Origin: Rhodoplanes sp963840055
GTDB lineage: Bacteria; Pseudomonadota; Alphaproteobacteria; Rhizobiales; Xanthobacteraceae
NCBI GenBank assembly: GCA_963840055.1
Contig: CAWIXM010000021.1
Coordinates: 62,001 to 126,000, forward strand
Direction of reading: 5' to 3'
Length of the DNA stretch: 64,000 nt
Position numbers and translations under genes: made by a program
The notes under the pieces: model-generated
Database searches by the model: none
Seen by the model: the letters and a program-made list of their open reading frames with translations, nothing else
What the model was told of the DNA's origin: nothing
Shown here: one piece after another, positions 35,475 through 44,799 of the stretch
How the letters are laid out: the number at the start of each line of letters is the position of its first letter
Numbering within the stretch: the stretch's first letter is position 1

Positions 35475-36390
35475 GCACCAGCGATTTCAGTCGTTCTTCC
35501 AACACATGCGTGTAAATCTGCGTCGTCGAAATGTCGGCATGGCCGAGCAGCGTCTGCACGCTGCGCAGGTCCGCGCCGTTCTGCAGAAGATGGCTCGCAA
35601 AGGCGTGGCGCAGCACATGCGGGCTCACTTTGTCCGGCCGCAGGCCGGCGGCGGTCGCGAGCCCCTTCAGCTCGCGCGCGACATGCTGGCGGGTGATATG
35701 CCCGCTGTCGCCGAAGGACGGAAACAGCCATTTCGATTTGCTTGTTTTGTCGGCCTCGGCCAACGCAGCGCCATAGTCGCGCATCGCTGCTTTGGCGGCG
35801 TCGTTGAGAATGACAAGCCGTTCTCTTCCACCCTTGCCGCGCACGACCAGCATGCGCTCGTCGCGCTTCGCCGCTGAAGCCGGCAGCGCGATCAGTTCGG
35901 AGACGCGCAAGCCGGTCGCGTACAGCACCTCGATCAGGGCGACGAGGCGCAACGCCCGCAGGCGCTCCAGCGCCGAATTCGGCCGTCTTGCGGCGCCCGC
36001 GCGCGCCGTGGCGAGCAGTTGGTCTACGTCGGCGACGGACAAGACTTTTGGCAGCGCGCGCCCGCGTTTCGGCCCTTCGATCGCGGCGGCGGGATCGTCG
36101 CCACGATGCCCTTCCGCATAAAGGAAGCGATAAAGCTGGCGGATCGCCGAGAGGCGACGCGCGACCGAGGTGCTCTTGTAGCCGCGTTCGGCGAGCCGGC
36201 CGAGATAGGCGCGCAGATCATTCGTCTGCGCCATCGCGATTGCGCCGCCTTTTCCCTTGAGAAAAGCGGACAGGTCGCTCAGGTCGCGGGCATAAGCGGC
36301 AAGCGTATTAGCGCCGGCGCCGCGCTCAGCCGCGAGCATGTCGAGGAATAGCTCGATGAACCTATCCGCCGATTGCGCCGGCCGCGTCAT
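35446..36390 (-). CDS. xerD: Site-specific tyrosine recombinase XerD
   Basis: The protein has 314 residues. An N-terminal SAM-like core-binding domain (about residues 8-95) precedes the catalytic domain. The catalytic set is present: Arg in YATGLRVSELIAL, Lys in VRGKGGRER, HVLRH, His in LLGHADISTTQIYTHV and the nucleophilic Tyr in the same segment. XerD with XerC resolves chromosome dimers at dif. Length and motifs fit XerD rather than a phage integrase. It lies 9 bases from a small membrane-protein gene. The 3' end has served as an insertion point for the toxin-antitoxin segment. Confidence 0.9.
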   Translation of the reverse strand: MTRPAQSADRFIELFLDMLAAERGAGANTLAAYARDLSDLSAFLKGKGGAIAMAQTNDLRAYLGRLAERGYKSTSVARRLSAIRQLYRFLYAEGHRGDDPAAAIEGPKRGRALPKVLSVADVDQLLATARAGAARRPNSALERLRALRLVALIEVLYATGLRVSELIALPASAAKRDERMLVVRGKGGRERLVILNDAAKAAMRDYGAALAEADKTSKSKWLFPSFGDSGHITRQHVARELKGLATAAGLRPDKVSPHVLRHAFASHLLQNGADLRSVQTLLGHADISTTQIYTHVLEERLKSLVRDLHPLADE

Positions 36391-36399
36391 GCGCGTTTG

Positions 36400-36549
36400 T
36401 CAGCGTTGCTTCACGAACTTGTGCTGCGGAACCGTCACGGTGATCTCGCGCGGATTGAGCTTAACGTAGGAGGTGAGCGCGACCATTCCCGCAAAGACGA
36501 GGGCTGCGATGATGGCGAGGATCGTGAGAAGGCGGAATAGGCTAGGCAT
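36400..36549 (-). CDS. Small single-helix membrane protein
   Basis: This 49-residue protein starts at ATG 36547-36549 after an AGAGGA ribosome site. It is MPSLFRLLTILAIIAALVFAG and continues VALTSYVKLNPREITVTVPQ: one membrane helix (about residues 7-28), then a short hydrophilic tail. It lies 9 bases upstream of xerD on the same strand, so it is probably co-transcribed with it. Similar short proteins next to xerD are familiar from Rhizobiales. Function unknown. Confidence 0.65.
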   Translation of the reverse strand: MPSLFRLLTILAIIAALVFAGMVALTSYVKLNPREITVTVPQHKFVKQR

Positions 36550-36653
36550 GGTCCTCTTACGATGCCGCGTGCCGGGTCCAACGGACACGAACACGATCAT
36601 GTCGACGACACAATGGCAAGGCCCCCAAACGAAGCACCGTGAGAGGAAGTCGG

Positions 36654-37901
36654 CTACGCCGAGCGGACGAACGGGAGCGTGATCGTAAAGCAACTCGGTG
36701 CATCGGCTTTGGCTTCGGCGACCGCATCCCCTCCGTGCAGCCGCGCGATCTGCCGCACCAGCGACAGGCCGAGCCCCGCGCCTTTTGGATCGCCGGTGAG
36801 GCGATAAAACGGCGCAAACACCTGTTCACGCCGCTCTGTCGGAATGCCGGGCCCGGCATCGACCACCTCGAGCACCGCGCGATCGCCAGCGCGGCGAAGG
36901 TTGACGGTCACCGGCGGCTTGCCATGCCGCTCGGCATTTTCGAGGAGGTTGCGGATCATCCGCCGCAATAACCGGGGATCGCCGCGAATCGCGACGGGTT
37001 CACCCTTGAGCTCGCATTCATAGCGCGCGCATTCCTCGGCGGCGAGCGCGAGCAGATCGACCTCTTCGCTCGTTTGCAGCGCGCCGATCGCCTCGATTCG
37101 GCTCGCCAACAGGATTTCGTCGATCAGCCCGTTGAGCTCGGCAATGTCCCGCTTAAGGTCGGCGGCGTATTTCGCGTCGGGCTTCCCATTCATCAGTTCG
37201 ATGCCGAGCCGGATGCGCGACAGCGGCGTCCGCAATTCATGCGAAGCGTTGGCGAGCAGCATCCGATGCGCCGCGACCAGTTCCTCGATGCGCCCCGCCG
37301 CGCGGTTGAAACTTTCGGCGAGCCGCGCGACCTCATCTCGGCCTTCGACTTTGACCCGCGTCGACAAATTGCCGGCGCCGAGCGTCTCCACGCCGGCCTG
37401 GAGCGTCTCAAGCCGCCGGGTGAGGCCGCGCACCACCGGAAAGGCGCAGACCGCCACGGCAAGCGCGATCACGCCGAGGAACAGCACTAGGCCGATCACG
37501 GGATTGCGATGACGCCTGGGCGCGCGCACGACCACCCAGCGCATATCCGGCAGGCGGAAGCTCCAGGCCGGTCCCCCAGGGCCGCGGATCCAGCCGCCTT
37601 CATCGGCGCGGGACGGCGGCGGCAACGGACGCCCGGCGAATGCGATCGGCCGCAACTCCGAATCGAATAGAGCAAGGTCGGCATGGATTTGCCTTCCCAG
37701 ATGATCGAGCGCCTCCTGCTGCATCTCGCGAGGGGCATCGGCCGGAGGCAGCGCCGTGCCGGCGAGTTCGCCTGCCATTTCCAGCGCCTGGCCGAACGGC
37801 GCACCGGCCGAGCCAATTCGCCATAGGACGCCAGCGATCAGCACGACAAGCAGCAGCGTCGCGACGATGGTCAGGTAGATTTTCTGGTAGAGCCGTCGCA
37901 T
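36654..37901 (-). CDS. Sensor histidine kinase with HAMP domain
   Basis: This 415-residue kinase has two membrane helices (about residues 8-29 and 133-155) bounding a ~100-residue periplasmic sensor. A HAMP domain (RLETLQAGVETLGAGNLSTR) follows. The phosphoacceptor is in LLANASHELRTPLSRIRLG, and the ATPase has N box RRMIRNLLENAERHG and G boxes VVDAGPGIP and GAGLGLSLVRQIARLHG. It would phosphorylate the OmpR-type regulator encoded 42 bases upstream. With the CpxP-like gene next in the row the locus resembles cpxPRA, so an envelope or metal stress role is inferred. Confidence 0.9.
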   Translation of the reverse strand: MRRLYQKIYLTIVATLLLVVLIAGVLWRIGSAGAPFGQALEMAGELAGTALPPADAPREMQQEALDHLGRQIHADLALFDSELRPIAFAGRPLPPPSRADEGGWIRGPGGPAWSFRLPDMRWVVVRAPRRHRNPVIGLVLFLGVIALAVAVCAFPVVRGLTRRLETLQAGVETLGAGNLSTRVKVEGRDEVARLAESFNRAAGRIEELVAAHRMLLANASHELRTPLSRIRLGIELMNGKPDAKYAADLKRDIAELNGLIDEILLASRIEAIGALQTSEEVDLLALAAEECARYECELKGEPVAIRGDPRLLRRMIRNLLENAERHGKPPVTVNLRRAGDRAVLEVVDAGPGIPTERREQVFAPFYRLTGDPKGAGLGLSLVRQIARLHGGDAVAEAKADAPSCFTITLPFVRSA

Positions 37902-37943
37902 GCTCCGAGCGCACTCCGTCCCGCCACCCCTACAAAATCTGCC

Positions 37944-38633
37944 TCAGTCCTGCGCCTTGGCGAAGACATAGCCGGCCCCGCGTACGGTGATCACTCGGCG
38001 CGGCTTCTTCGGATCATCTTCGATGGCGGCGCGGATGCGCGAGATATGCACGTCGATCGAGCGGTCGAAAGCGTCGAGGCGCTCATTCTTCATGAGATCC
38101 ATGATCGTCTCGCGTGACATCACGCGCCCCGCGTGGCGGGCGAGCGCCAACAGCAAGTCGAATTGGTAGCTGGTCATGGAACGGATTTCGCCGTCGAGCC
38201 GCACCTCGCGCGCGCCGAGGTCGATCTCCAGACGGCCGAAACGCATGAGTTCCGCTTGCTCCTCGCCGCCCTTCGAACGCCGCAGAATGGCGCGCAGCCG
38301 CGCCAGGAGTTCGCGCGGCTCGAACGGCTTCGGCAAATAATCGTCGGCCCCGATTTCGAGTCCGACCACCCGATCCATGGCGTCGCCCCGCGCCGTCAAC
38401 ATCAGGATCGGCGTCTGCGCGCCGGTGCGGATCTTCCGGCAGATATCGAGCCCATCCATATCGGGCAGCATCAGATCGAGGATGAGCGCGTCAAACTCCT
38501 GCCGGCCGTGCAAAGCGAGGCCCGCCTGGCCGGTTGGCGCGATCGTGACGGAAAACCCGGATTCGCCGAGATAGTTCTTGACCATCTCGGCGAGCCGGGG
38601 ATCGTCTTCAATCAGGAGAATGCGGTCGGTCAC
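37944..38633 (-). CDS. OmpR/PhoB-family response regulator
   Basis: This 229-residue regulator has a receiver domain with the acidic pocket in LLIEDDPR, the phosphorylated Asp in LILDLMLPDMDGLDI and the Lys in YLPKPFEPRELLAR. A winged-helix DNA-binding domain follows, with LLLALARHAGRVMSRE and SIDVHISRIRAAIEDDPKKP. It is intact. The gene lies 9 bases after the CpxP-like gene and 42 bases before the kinase gene, which defines the pair. Its targets probably include this operon, by analogy with CpxR; no operator was recognised. Confidence 0.92.
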   Translation of the reverse strand: MTDRILLIEDDPRLAEMVKNYLGESGFSVTIAPTGQAGLALHGRQEFDALILDLMLPDMDGLDICRKIRTGAQTPILMLTARGDAMDRVVGLEIGADDYLPKPFEPRELLARLRAILRRSKGGEEQAELMRFGRLEIDLGAREVRLDGEIRSMTSYQFDLLLALARHAGRVMSRETIMDLMKNERLDAFDRSIDVHISRIRAAIEDDPKKPRRVITVRGAGYVFAKAQD

Positions 38634-38642
38634 GGCGCCATA

Positions 38643-39254
38643 TTAGCCGCGCGACCAGCCACGCCAACGGCCTGCGGGCGGTAACATGTCCTCAAGCTTG
38701 TGCCGCTGGTCGGGATTGAGCACCTCGGCGGCGTCAATGAGCGCCTGGGTGAACCGCTTGCTCAACGCGTCAGCGACCGCGAGCTGGTCCGTGCGCAGCT
38801 TCTCGATCGCCGCGCGATCGATATTCTGGGCGAGCAGAAGGTCGCGCGCCTGCTTGCGCGCGGCGAACAGCTTTTCACGCATCGGAACCAAATCCTTCAC
38901 GGCACTCTTGACGATGCCGCGCAGCTTCTCCTGCTGCTCCGCCGTCGCGTCGACCTCGACCGAAATATGGCGGATCATCCGGTCGGCCCGCTCCTCGGCG
39001 CGGGCGGGATCGAATCCGCCGCCGAAGGGCCCGCCGCGCCAGTGGGCATGGCCGAAGCCGAAGCCGGGGCCGAAGCCAGGGCCGGGGCCGAAGCCGAACG
39101 GAGAGCCGAAGCCTTGACCGAACGAGGAACTGGCAACCGCGCCCGCGCCCACGAGCCCAAGGCAGAGGGCAACAATAACCGCAATTTTTGCAAGCCCGCC
39201 CGACCGCGCCGGCGCGGACGTGGTCTCGGGGAAGGGTGGGATTTGATCACTCAT
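38643..39254 (-). CDS. CpxP/Spy-like periplasmic sensor protein
   Basis: The protein has 203 residues from ATG 39252-39254 after a GGAGACTTCC-type ribosome site. A signal or anchor helix (GGLAKIAVIVALCLGLVGAG, about residues 19-40) is followed by a Gly/Phe/Pro-rich stretch (GFGPGPGFGPGFGFGHAHW). The rest is helical, with the CpxP/Spy-type segment VLNPDQRHKLEDMLP near the end, resembling the LTxxQ motif. The family senses misfolded protein or metal in the periplasm and inhibits the kinase. It is the first gene of the three-gene operon. The His in GFGHAHW might bind metal; this is speculative. Confidence 0.8.
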   Translation of the reverse strand: MSDQIPPFPETTSAPARSGGLAKIAVIVALCLGLVGAGAVASSSFGQGFGSPFGFGPGPGFGPGFGFGHAHWRGGPFGGGFDPARAEERADRMIRHISVEVDATAEQQEKLRGIVKSAVKDLVPMREKLFAARKQARDLLLAQNIDRAAIEKLRTDQLAVADALSKRFTQALIDAAEVLNPDQRHKLEDMLPPAGRWRGWSRG

Positions 39255-39452
39255 GGAAGTCTCCTTTATAGCCCGTGGCGGCAAGGCCACTTTGCATAAT
39301 CTGAGATACGGCCGTTTCGGGGGCTTCTCGCCCGTGTAAAGATTTGTAAAGACGCCCATGGATGACCGTCCTGACCTCCTCGCGGATGCTCGCGCGCGCT
39401 CTCCAATCGGTGATATGGTGCCCTAACCCCAGCAAACCTCAGCCGAACCGGA

Positions 39453-40070
39453 ATGCCCGACCTCTCTTTGCGCAAACCGACCGAGCCTCCGCCAAGCGCC
39501 GCCGCCGTCGCCGCGGCGCTCGGAACGCGCTCGATCGTGCTGATCGGGATGATGGGGGCGGGCAAGTCCTCGATCGGCCGGCGGCTGGCGAAGAAGCTGG
39601 ACCTCCCCTTTGTCGACGCCGACGCCGAGATCGAACTCGCGGCCGGTATGCCGATAACCGATATTTTCGATCATCACGGCGAGGATTATTTCCGCTCCGG
39701 CGAGGCCCGCGTGATCGCCCGCCTGCTTGACCAAGGACCGCAGGTGCTCGCGACCGGAGGCGGCGCTTTCATGAATCCCGCCACCCGCAGCCTGATTGCC
39801 GCCAAGGGGATATCTGTCTGGCTCAAAGCCGAGTCCGACATTTTACTGCGGCGGATTAAGCGGCGCTCCGACCGGCCCCTGCTCCGCACCGCCGATCCGG
39901 AGGCAACGCTGAATAGGCTTATTGAACAACGCTATCCCGTGTACGCCGAGGCGGACTTGACCGTGCATTCACGCGATATCCCGCATGAAGTCATTGTCGA
40001 TGAAATTATTGCCGCCGTCGCTGCAAGGCTCGGCCTCGGCGCAGCGGTCGCACAGAGTTCCACGCCATGA
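39453..40070 (+). CDS. aroK: Shikimate kinase
   Basis: This 205-residue enzyme phosphorylates shikimate in aromatic amino acid synthesis. The P-loop is IGMMGAGKSSIGRRLAKKL, residues 31-49. The substrate-binding Asp is in FVDADAEIE, and the lid and adenine regions are in RPLLRTADPEATLNRLIEQR. A 28-residue N-terminal tail is longer than in E. coli AroK but usual in rhizobia. The stop overlaps the aroB start by 4 bases, and the pair with the CorC-like gene forms an operon common in alphaproteobacteria. Confidence 0.95.
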   Translation: MPDLSLRKPTEPPPSAAAVAAALGTRSIVLIGMMGAGKSSIGRRLAKKLDLPFVDADAEIELAAGMPITDIFDHHGEDYFRSGEARVIARLLDQGPQVLATGGGAFMNPATRSLIAAKGISVWLKAESDILLRRIKRRSDRPLLRTADPEATLNRLIEQRYPVYAEADLTVHSRDIPHEVIVDEIIAAVAARLGLGAAVAQSSTP

Positions 40071-41203
40071 CCGCGCCGCTGCGCCCGCGCGATCCGACCC
40101 GCGTTGAAGTCGCCCTCGGTGAGCGCACCTATGAGATCGTCATCGGCCGCGGGCTCATCAGCTCGCTCGGCGCCCGGATCGCCGCGCTCAAGCCCGGAGC
40201 AAAAGCGGCGATCGTCAGCGATGCGACGGTTGCGCCCCTGCACCTTTCCGCTGCCCGTGCCGCGCTCAAGGACGCCGGCATCGAAACGGCAAGCATCATC
40301 GTCCCCGCGGGCGAAGGCACAAAAAGCTTTGCGTCGTTCGAGCGGGTCTGCGACGACCTGCTCGAAGCGAAGATCGAGCGTGGCGATGTCGTGATCGCGC
40401 TCGGCGGCGGCGTGATCGGCGATCTCGCCGGCTTTGCCGCTGCGGTCGTGCGCCGCGGTCTGGACTATGTCCAAGTACCGACTACATTGCTTGCGCAGGT
40501 TGACTCCTCGGTCGGCGGCAAGACCGCGATCAATTCGCGGCTCGGGAAGAACTTGATCGGCGTCTTCCATCAACCGATCCTGGTCGTGGCCGACACGGCC
40601 TTGCTCGATACGCTCCCCGCCCGCGAATTCCGCGCCGGTTACGCCGAAGTCGCCAAATACGGCTTGCTTGGTGACGCCACGTTTTTCGCTTGGCTCGAAG
40701 CGAACGCCGAAGACGTGTTCACAGGGGGCCCCGGCCGTGAATTCGCCATCGCCACGAGCTGCCGGATGAAAGCGGAGGTCGTCGCCCGTGACGAACGCGA
40801 GGCGGGAGAGCGCGCCCTGCTCAACCTCGGCCACACATTCGGCCACGCGCTGGAAGCGTCAGCCGGGTTCTCCGACCGGCTGCTGCACGGAGAAGCCGTC
40901 GGTCTCGGCATGACGCTCGCGTTCCAGTTTTCGGCGCGACTAGGACTGCTGCAGCAAACCGAGTCCGGCCGGGTGGAGCGTCACTTGGCGAAAGCGGGCC
41001 TGCCGACCCATCTCAGCCACGTCCCCGGCGGCTGCCCGAACGCGGACCAGCTGATGGAGCTCATGGCGCAGGACAAGAAGGTCAGGCGCGGCCGGCTCAC
41101 GTTCATTCTGGCGCGCGGCATTGGCGCGGCGTTCATCGCTCCGGATGTCGACCCCGCCGAAGTCCGATCGTTTCTCGTCGAGAAGCTCGCCGAGCGATGT
41201 TGA
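40067..41203 (+). CDS. aroB: 3-dehydroquinate synthase
   Basis: AroB converts DAHP to 3-dehydroquinate, the second step of the shikimate pathway. The protein has 378 residues and intact motifs: GEGTKSFASFERVCDDLL, GGGVIGDLAGFAAAVVRRG, the NAD/phosphate region QVPTTLLAQVDSSVGGKTAI, and metal-binding residues in HTFGHALEA and LHGEAVGLGM. It overlaps aroK by 4 bases and the next gene by 7, so translation is coupled. Nothing is missing. Confidence 0.96.
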   Translation: MTAPLRPRDPTRVEVALGERTYEIVIGRGLISSLGARIAALKPGAKAAIVSDATVAPLHLSAARAALKDAGIETASIIVPAGEGTKSFASFERVCDDLLEAKIERGDVVIALGGGVIGDLAGFAAAVVRRGLDYVQVPTTLLAQVDSSVGGKTAINSRLGKNLIGVFHQPILVVADTALLDTLPAREFRAGYAEVAKYGLLGDATFFAWLEANAEDVFTGGPGREFAIATSCRMKAEVVARDEREAGERALLNLGHTFGHALEASAGFSDRLLHGEAVGLGMTLAFQFSARLGLLQQTESGRVERHLAKAGLPTHLSHVPGGCPNADQLMELMAQDKKVRRGRLTFILARGIGAAFIAPDVDPAEVRSFLVEKLAERC

Positions 41204-42483
41204 CCGAAGATTGGGTTGCGCTCGCCGTCATCGTGATCTGCCTGGCGTTGGCGTTCTACTTCTCGGCCAGCGAGACGGCGCTGAGCGGCTTTTCCCGCGC
41301 TCGCATGCTTCGTCTGGAGAAGACCGGCAACGCCCGCGCCGCTCTCGTCAATCGCTTGGTGGAGCGACGCGAGCGGATGATTGGCGCCATCCTCGCCGGC
41401 AAGGATATCGTCACTATTCTCGCATCGGCGCTGATCGCCGGACTGCTGCTCTCACGGTTCGGCGGCATCGGCGTGCTCTACGCAACCGCCATCATGACGG
41501 CGGCAACCATGGTCTTTGCCGAGGCGCTGCCGAAGATGCTGGCGACGAACGCGCCGGATCGCGTTTCGTTACGGGTAGCTCGCCCGATTTCGCTTGTAGC
41601 GGGTCTGCTTGGACCGGTGCTTGCGGGCATCGATGCCGCCGTCCGCTCAGTTCTGCGCCTGTTCGGGGTGAAGGTTGGCGTCGACCAAGCCCACCTCTCC
41701 GCGCACAAGGAGCTGCGCGGCGCCGTCGATCTTCTGCATCGCGCCGGCGTGGAGAAAGCCGACCGGGATATCTTGGGCGGGCTGATCGATCTGCGCGAGC
41801 TGACGGTTGCCGACGTCATGATCCATCGCACCGACGTCATCATGGCGGACGCCGCCGATCCGCCGGCGAAGATTCTCGAAGAGGTGCTGGCGCGTCCAAT
41901 CACCCGTCTGCCGCTGTGGCAAAACACGCCGGAGAATATCGTCGGCATCCTGCCGGTGCAGGACTTGTTTCGGGCGATCTATACGGCCGGCAACGACGTC
42001 ACAAAGATCGACGTGATGACGCTCGCCCGACCCGCTTGGTTCGTCCCCGAGACTAGGCCCTTGATTGAGCAGCTCAAAGCGTTTCGCCAACGCAAGATGC
42101 CCTTCGCGGTCGTCGTCGATGAATACGGCGAGATGATGGGAATTCTGACAATCGAGGACATTCTGGAGGAGATCGTCGGCGACATTGCCGATGAGCGCGA
42201 CGTGCAGGTTCCGGGCGTGCGCCTGCTGCCCGACGGCTCGGTCAATGTCGACGGCGTGGTGCCGATCCGCGATCTGAACCGCGCGATGGATTGGAACCTG
42301 CCCGAATCCGACGCCACGACGGTCGCCGGCCTCGTTATCCATGAGGCGCGCTCAATCCCGGAGCCGGGCCAGAGCTTCACGTTCCACGGCTTTCGCTTCC
42401 AGGTCTTGCGCAAGCAGCGCAACCGCATCACTGCGCTGCGGATCACGCCGCTGATCCGCAGCCCTACGGCGAACGTGAGCTGA
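41197..42483 (+). CDS. CNNM / HlyC-CorC family membrane protein with CBS domains
   Basis: This 428-residue protein has an N-terminal DUF21 membrane domain (about residues 5-185; AFYFSASETALSGFSRARML is the family's acidic helix). A CBS pair follows (LTVADVMIHRTDVIM; FAVVVDEYGEMMGILTIED), then a C-terminal CorC/HlyC domain (GLVIHEARSIPEPGQSFTFH). Relatives export magnesium or sodium, or confer cobalt/magnesium tolerance; the old name hemolysin is misleading. It overlaps aroB by 7 bases, a conserved neighbourhood in Rhizobiales. Confidence 0.9.
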   Translation: MLTEDWVALAVIVICLALAFYFSASETALSGFSRARMLRLEKTGNARAALVNRLVERRERMIGAILAGKDIVTILASALIAGLLLSRFGGIGVLYATAIMTAATMVFAEALPKMLATNAPDRVSLRVARPISLVAGLLGPVLAGIDAAVRSVLRLFGVKVGVDQAHLSAHKELRGAVDLLHRAGVEKADRDILGGLIDLRELTVADVMIHRTDVIMADAADPPAKILEEVLARPITRLPLWQNTPENIVGILPVQDLFRAIYTAGNDVTKIDVMTLARPAWFVPETRPLIEQLKAFRQRKMPFAVVVDEYGEMMGILTIEDILEEIVGDIADERDVQVPGVRLLPDGSVNVDGVVPIRDLNRAMDWNLPESDATTVAGLVIHEARSIPEPGQSFTFHGFRFQVLRKQRNRITALRITPLIRSPTANVS

Positions 42484-42585
42484 GTAGTAGCGCGTTTGTT
42501 CGCCTGCCTCGGATCGACTAATAGGCTTGTCGAAAGCCCGATCTGCGGCGAGAATTCACGCCGGCGCTGTTTACGGAAGCAGGCG

Positions 42586-43470
42586 ATGGACGCGGCCAAT
42601 CTGAGGGTGTTCGAGGCGGTGGCGCAACTCGGCAATATGAGCCGCGCGGCGAACGAGTTGAACACGGTTCAGTCGAATGTCACCGCCCGCATCCGGGCGC
42701 TGGAAGACGAGCTTGGCGTTCCCCTTTTTCATCGGACCAATCGCGGCGTCGCGTTGACCGAGGCGGGCCGGCGTCTGTCGCCCTATGCCGGCCGGATCGG
42801 ACGACTCCTCGCCGACGCGCGCAGAGCCGTCGACGATACTGGGATGGCGCGCGGCCCGCTCACCATCGGCTCGCTGGAGAGCACGGCCGGAATTCGCCTG
42901 CCGCGGTTGCTCGCGACCTATGCCGCCGCGCATCCCGAGGTCGATCTAGTGCTGACCCCGGGCACCACGGGCGAACTGATCGAGCGCGCGCTCAATCACG
43001 AGGTCGACGGGGCTTTCGTCTGCGGGCCGGTCGATCATCCCGATCTCGACGAGGAGGTCATCTTTCGCGAGGAACTGGTGATCGTCACGGCGCGGTCGGC
43101 GCAGGGTCTTTCCGACCTCCTGAGACAGAGGCAGCTCAAGATCGTCATTCTCCGGCTCGGCTGTTCTTATCGTCAGCGCTTGGAAGACGTGCTGTCGCGA
43201 CGCGGCGTGGTCGGATGGCGCCGGCTCGAATTCGGCACCATCGACGGAATTCTCGGCGCGGTCGCGGCGGGCGTCGGCATAACGCTATTGCCGCGCAGCC
43301 TCGTCGCGGCGCGGGTGCGCGCCGGCGAGGTCGCATCGCACGCTCTGCCGGAGAACGAAGCCCTGGTCGATACGGTCTTCATTCGCCCGCGCGATGCGTT
43401 CGTTTCGAGCGCGCTTGCCGCCTTTCTTGCTTGTGTCCGGATCGACGGCGCCAAGGCCGCGGCAGAATGA
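42586..43470 (+). CDS. LysR-family transcriptional regulator
   Basis: The protein has 294 residues from ATG 42586 (MDAANLRVFEAVAQLG). The helix-turn-helix is in NMSRAANELNTVQSNVTARI, with a substrate-binding domain beginning GPLTIGSLESTAGIRLP. LysR proteins usually control a neighbouring gene and respond to a small molecule. The next gene, 105 bases on and on the same strand, is an MFS permease followed by a GST-like gene, the likely targets. An upstream extension of 30 codons has poor composition and is excluded. The effector is unknown. Confidence 0.88.
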   Translation: MDAANLRVFEAVAQLGNMSRAANELNTVQSNVTARIRALEDELGVPLFHRTNRGVALTEAGRRLSPYAGRIGRLLADARRAVDDTGMARGPLTIGSLESTAGIRLPRLLATYAAAHPEVDLVLTPGTTGELIERALNHEVDGAFVCGPVDHPDLDEEVIFREELVIVTARSAQGLSDLLRQRQLKIVILRLGCSYRQRLEDVLSRRGVVGWRRLEFGTIDGILGAVAAGVGITLLPRSLVAARVRAGEVASHALPENEALVDTVFIRPRDAFVSSALAAFLACVRIDGAKAAAE

Positions 43471-43575
43471 AAGCCATCACCCAGACAGATAGCGCCATCA
43501 CTCCAAAATAGTTTCTTTCCGCCGCCGGGCCTCCTAACTCTTCACGCCTACCGCGATGAAGAAGAGCGGAAAGCA

Positions 43576-44799
43576 ATGGTGTTGGCGACGGCCGTCGGCG
43601 AAAAAGGCATTGTTATCTGGCGCGCCGCCTTATCGGCGTTATGCGCGGGCCTGATCGGAATCGGCTTCGCGCGCTTTGCCTATTCGCCGCTGATTCCGGC
43701 CCTGGTCGCCGAGCGGTGGTTTTCGCCGGCACAAGCAGCCTATCTCGGGGCGGCAAATCTCGGCGGATATCTCGTCGGCGCGCTGATTGCCGGAAGAATG
43801 AATCGTGCGGCTTCCGCCGCAACCATTCTGCGCGCGATGATGCTCCTTGCCGCCGCGTCGTTTTTTGCCTGCGCCTACCCGCTGCCCTTCACCTGGTTCT
43901 TTGCCTGGCGCTTCGCCGCGGGGATCGCCGGCGGCGTGCTGATGGTGCTCGCCGCGCTCGCCGTTCTGCCGCACGTGCCCACGGGTCTACGCGGGCGGGT
44001 CGGCGGCGCGATTTTTAGCGGCGTCGGTCTCGGCGTCGCCGCGTCGGGCACGCTCGTGCCCCTGCTAATGCGGCTCGGCTTGAGCGAGACCTGGATAAGC
44101 TTCGGACTCATATCCCTCGCGCTGACGATCGTGGCGTGGACCGGCTGGCCCCGCGATCCGCCTGCGCATCTCGCGGCCGAGCAGGTCGCGGCGGCTGCGT
44201 CCAAGCCGCGCGCCAACCGCGCCTTCCTCGCGCTCTGCGCCGAATACGCCCTCAACGCCGTCGGGCTTGTTCCGCACATGGTGTTCCTCGTCGACTTTGT
44301 TGCGCGAGGGCTGGGACGCGGGCTTGCTGCAGGCGGATTCTATTGGACGATCTTCGGCGTCGGAGCGGTCGCGGGCCCGCTGCTTACCGGAGCGATCGCC
44401 GATCGCGTTGGTTTCCGGCGAACACTGCAGGCATCGTTTGTCGTGCAGGCGGCTGCGGTCGCAGCCCCCGCCGTATCGGACGGCCCCATCGCTCTCGTCA
44501 TCTCGAGCGCAGTCGTCGGCCTGTTCGTGCCTGGCGTCGTGCCGTTGGTGCTCGGCCGCATGCATGAGCTCGTGCACGAGGCGCGGGCGCGCCAAAAAGC
44601 TTGGAGTTGGTGCACGACCGCTTTCGCCGTTGGGCAGGCGGCGGCGGCGTACGGCTTCTCCTACCTTTTCGCACAGACTGGCGGGGCCTATGCGCTGCTG
44701 TTCGCGCTTGCCGCGACAGCGCTGTTGATCGCCTTTGTTCTCGATCTTGCGCAAGGCGCAGAATCGCCACGCCACTGGGAGGAGAAGGCCCAATCATGA
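43576..44799 (+). CDS. MFS transporter, YbfB/YjiJ family
   Basis: This 407-residue permease has about 12 hydrophobic helices. The start of helix 1, GLIGIGFARFAYSPLIPALV, is the recognisable YbfB/YjiJ-family signature, and GAANLGGYLVGALIAGRM follows. The substrate of this family is not established. Its stop overlaps the start of the GST gene by the ATGA arrangement, so the two are coupled, and a LysR regulator lies upstream. ATG at 43576 has a GGAAAG site; the segment before WRAALSALCAG is variable. Confidence 0.85.
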   Translation: MVLATAVGEKGIVIWRAALSALCAGLIGIGFARFAYSPLIPALVAERWFSPAQAAYLGAANLGGYLVGALIAGRMNRAASAATILRAMMLLAAASFFACAYPLPFTWFFAWRFAAGIAGGVLMVLAALAVLPHVPTGLRGRVGGAIFSGVGLGVAASGTLVPLLMRLGLSETWISFGLISLALTIVAWTGWPRDPPAHLAAEQVAAAASKPRANRAFLALCAEYALNAVGLVPHMVFLVDFVARGLGRGLAAGGFYWTIFGVGAVAGPLLTGAIADRVGFRRTLQASFVVQAAAVAAPAVSDGPIALVISSAVVGLFVPGVVPLVLGRMHELVHEARARQKAWSWCTTAFAVGQAAAAYGFSYLFAQTGGAYALLFALAATALLIAFVLDLAQGAESPRHWEEKAQS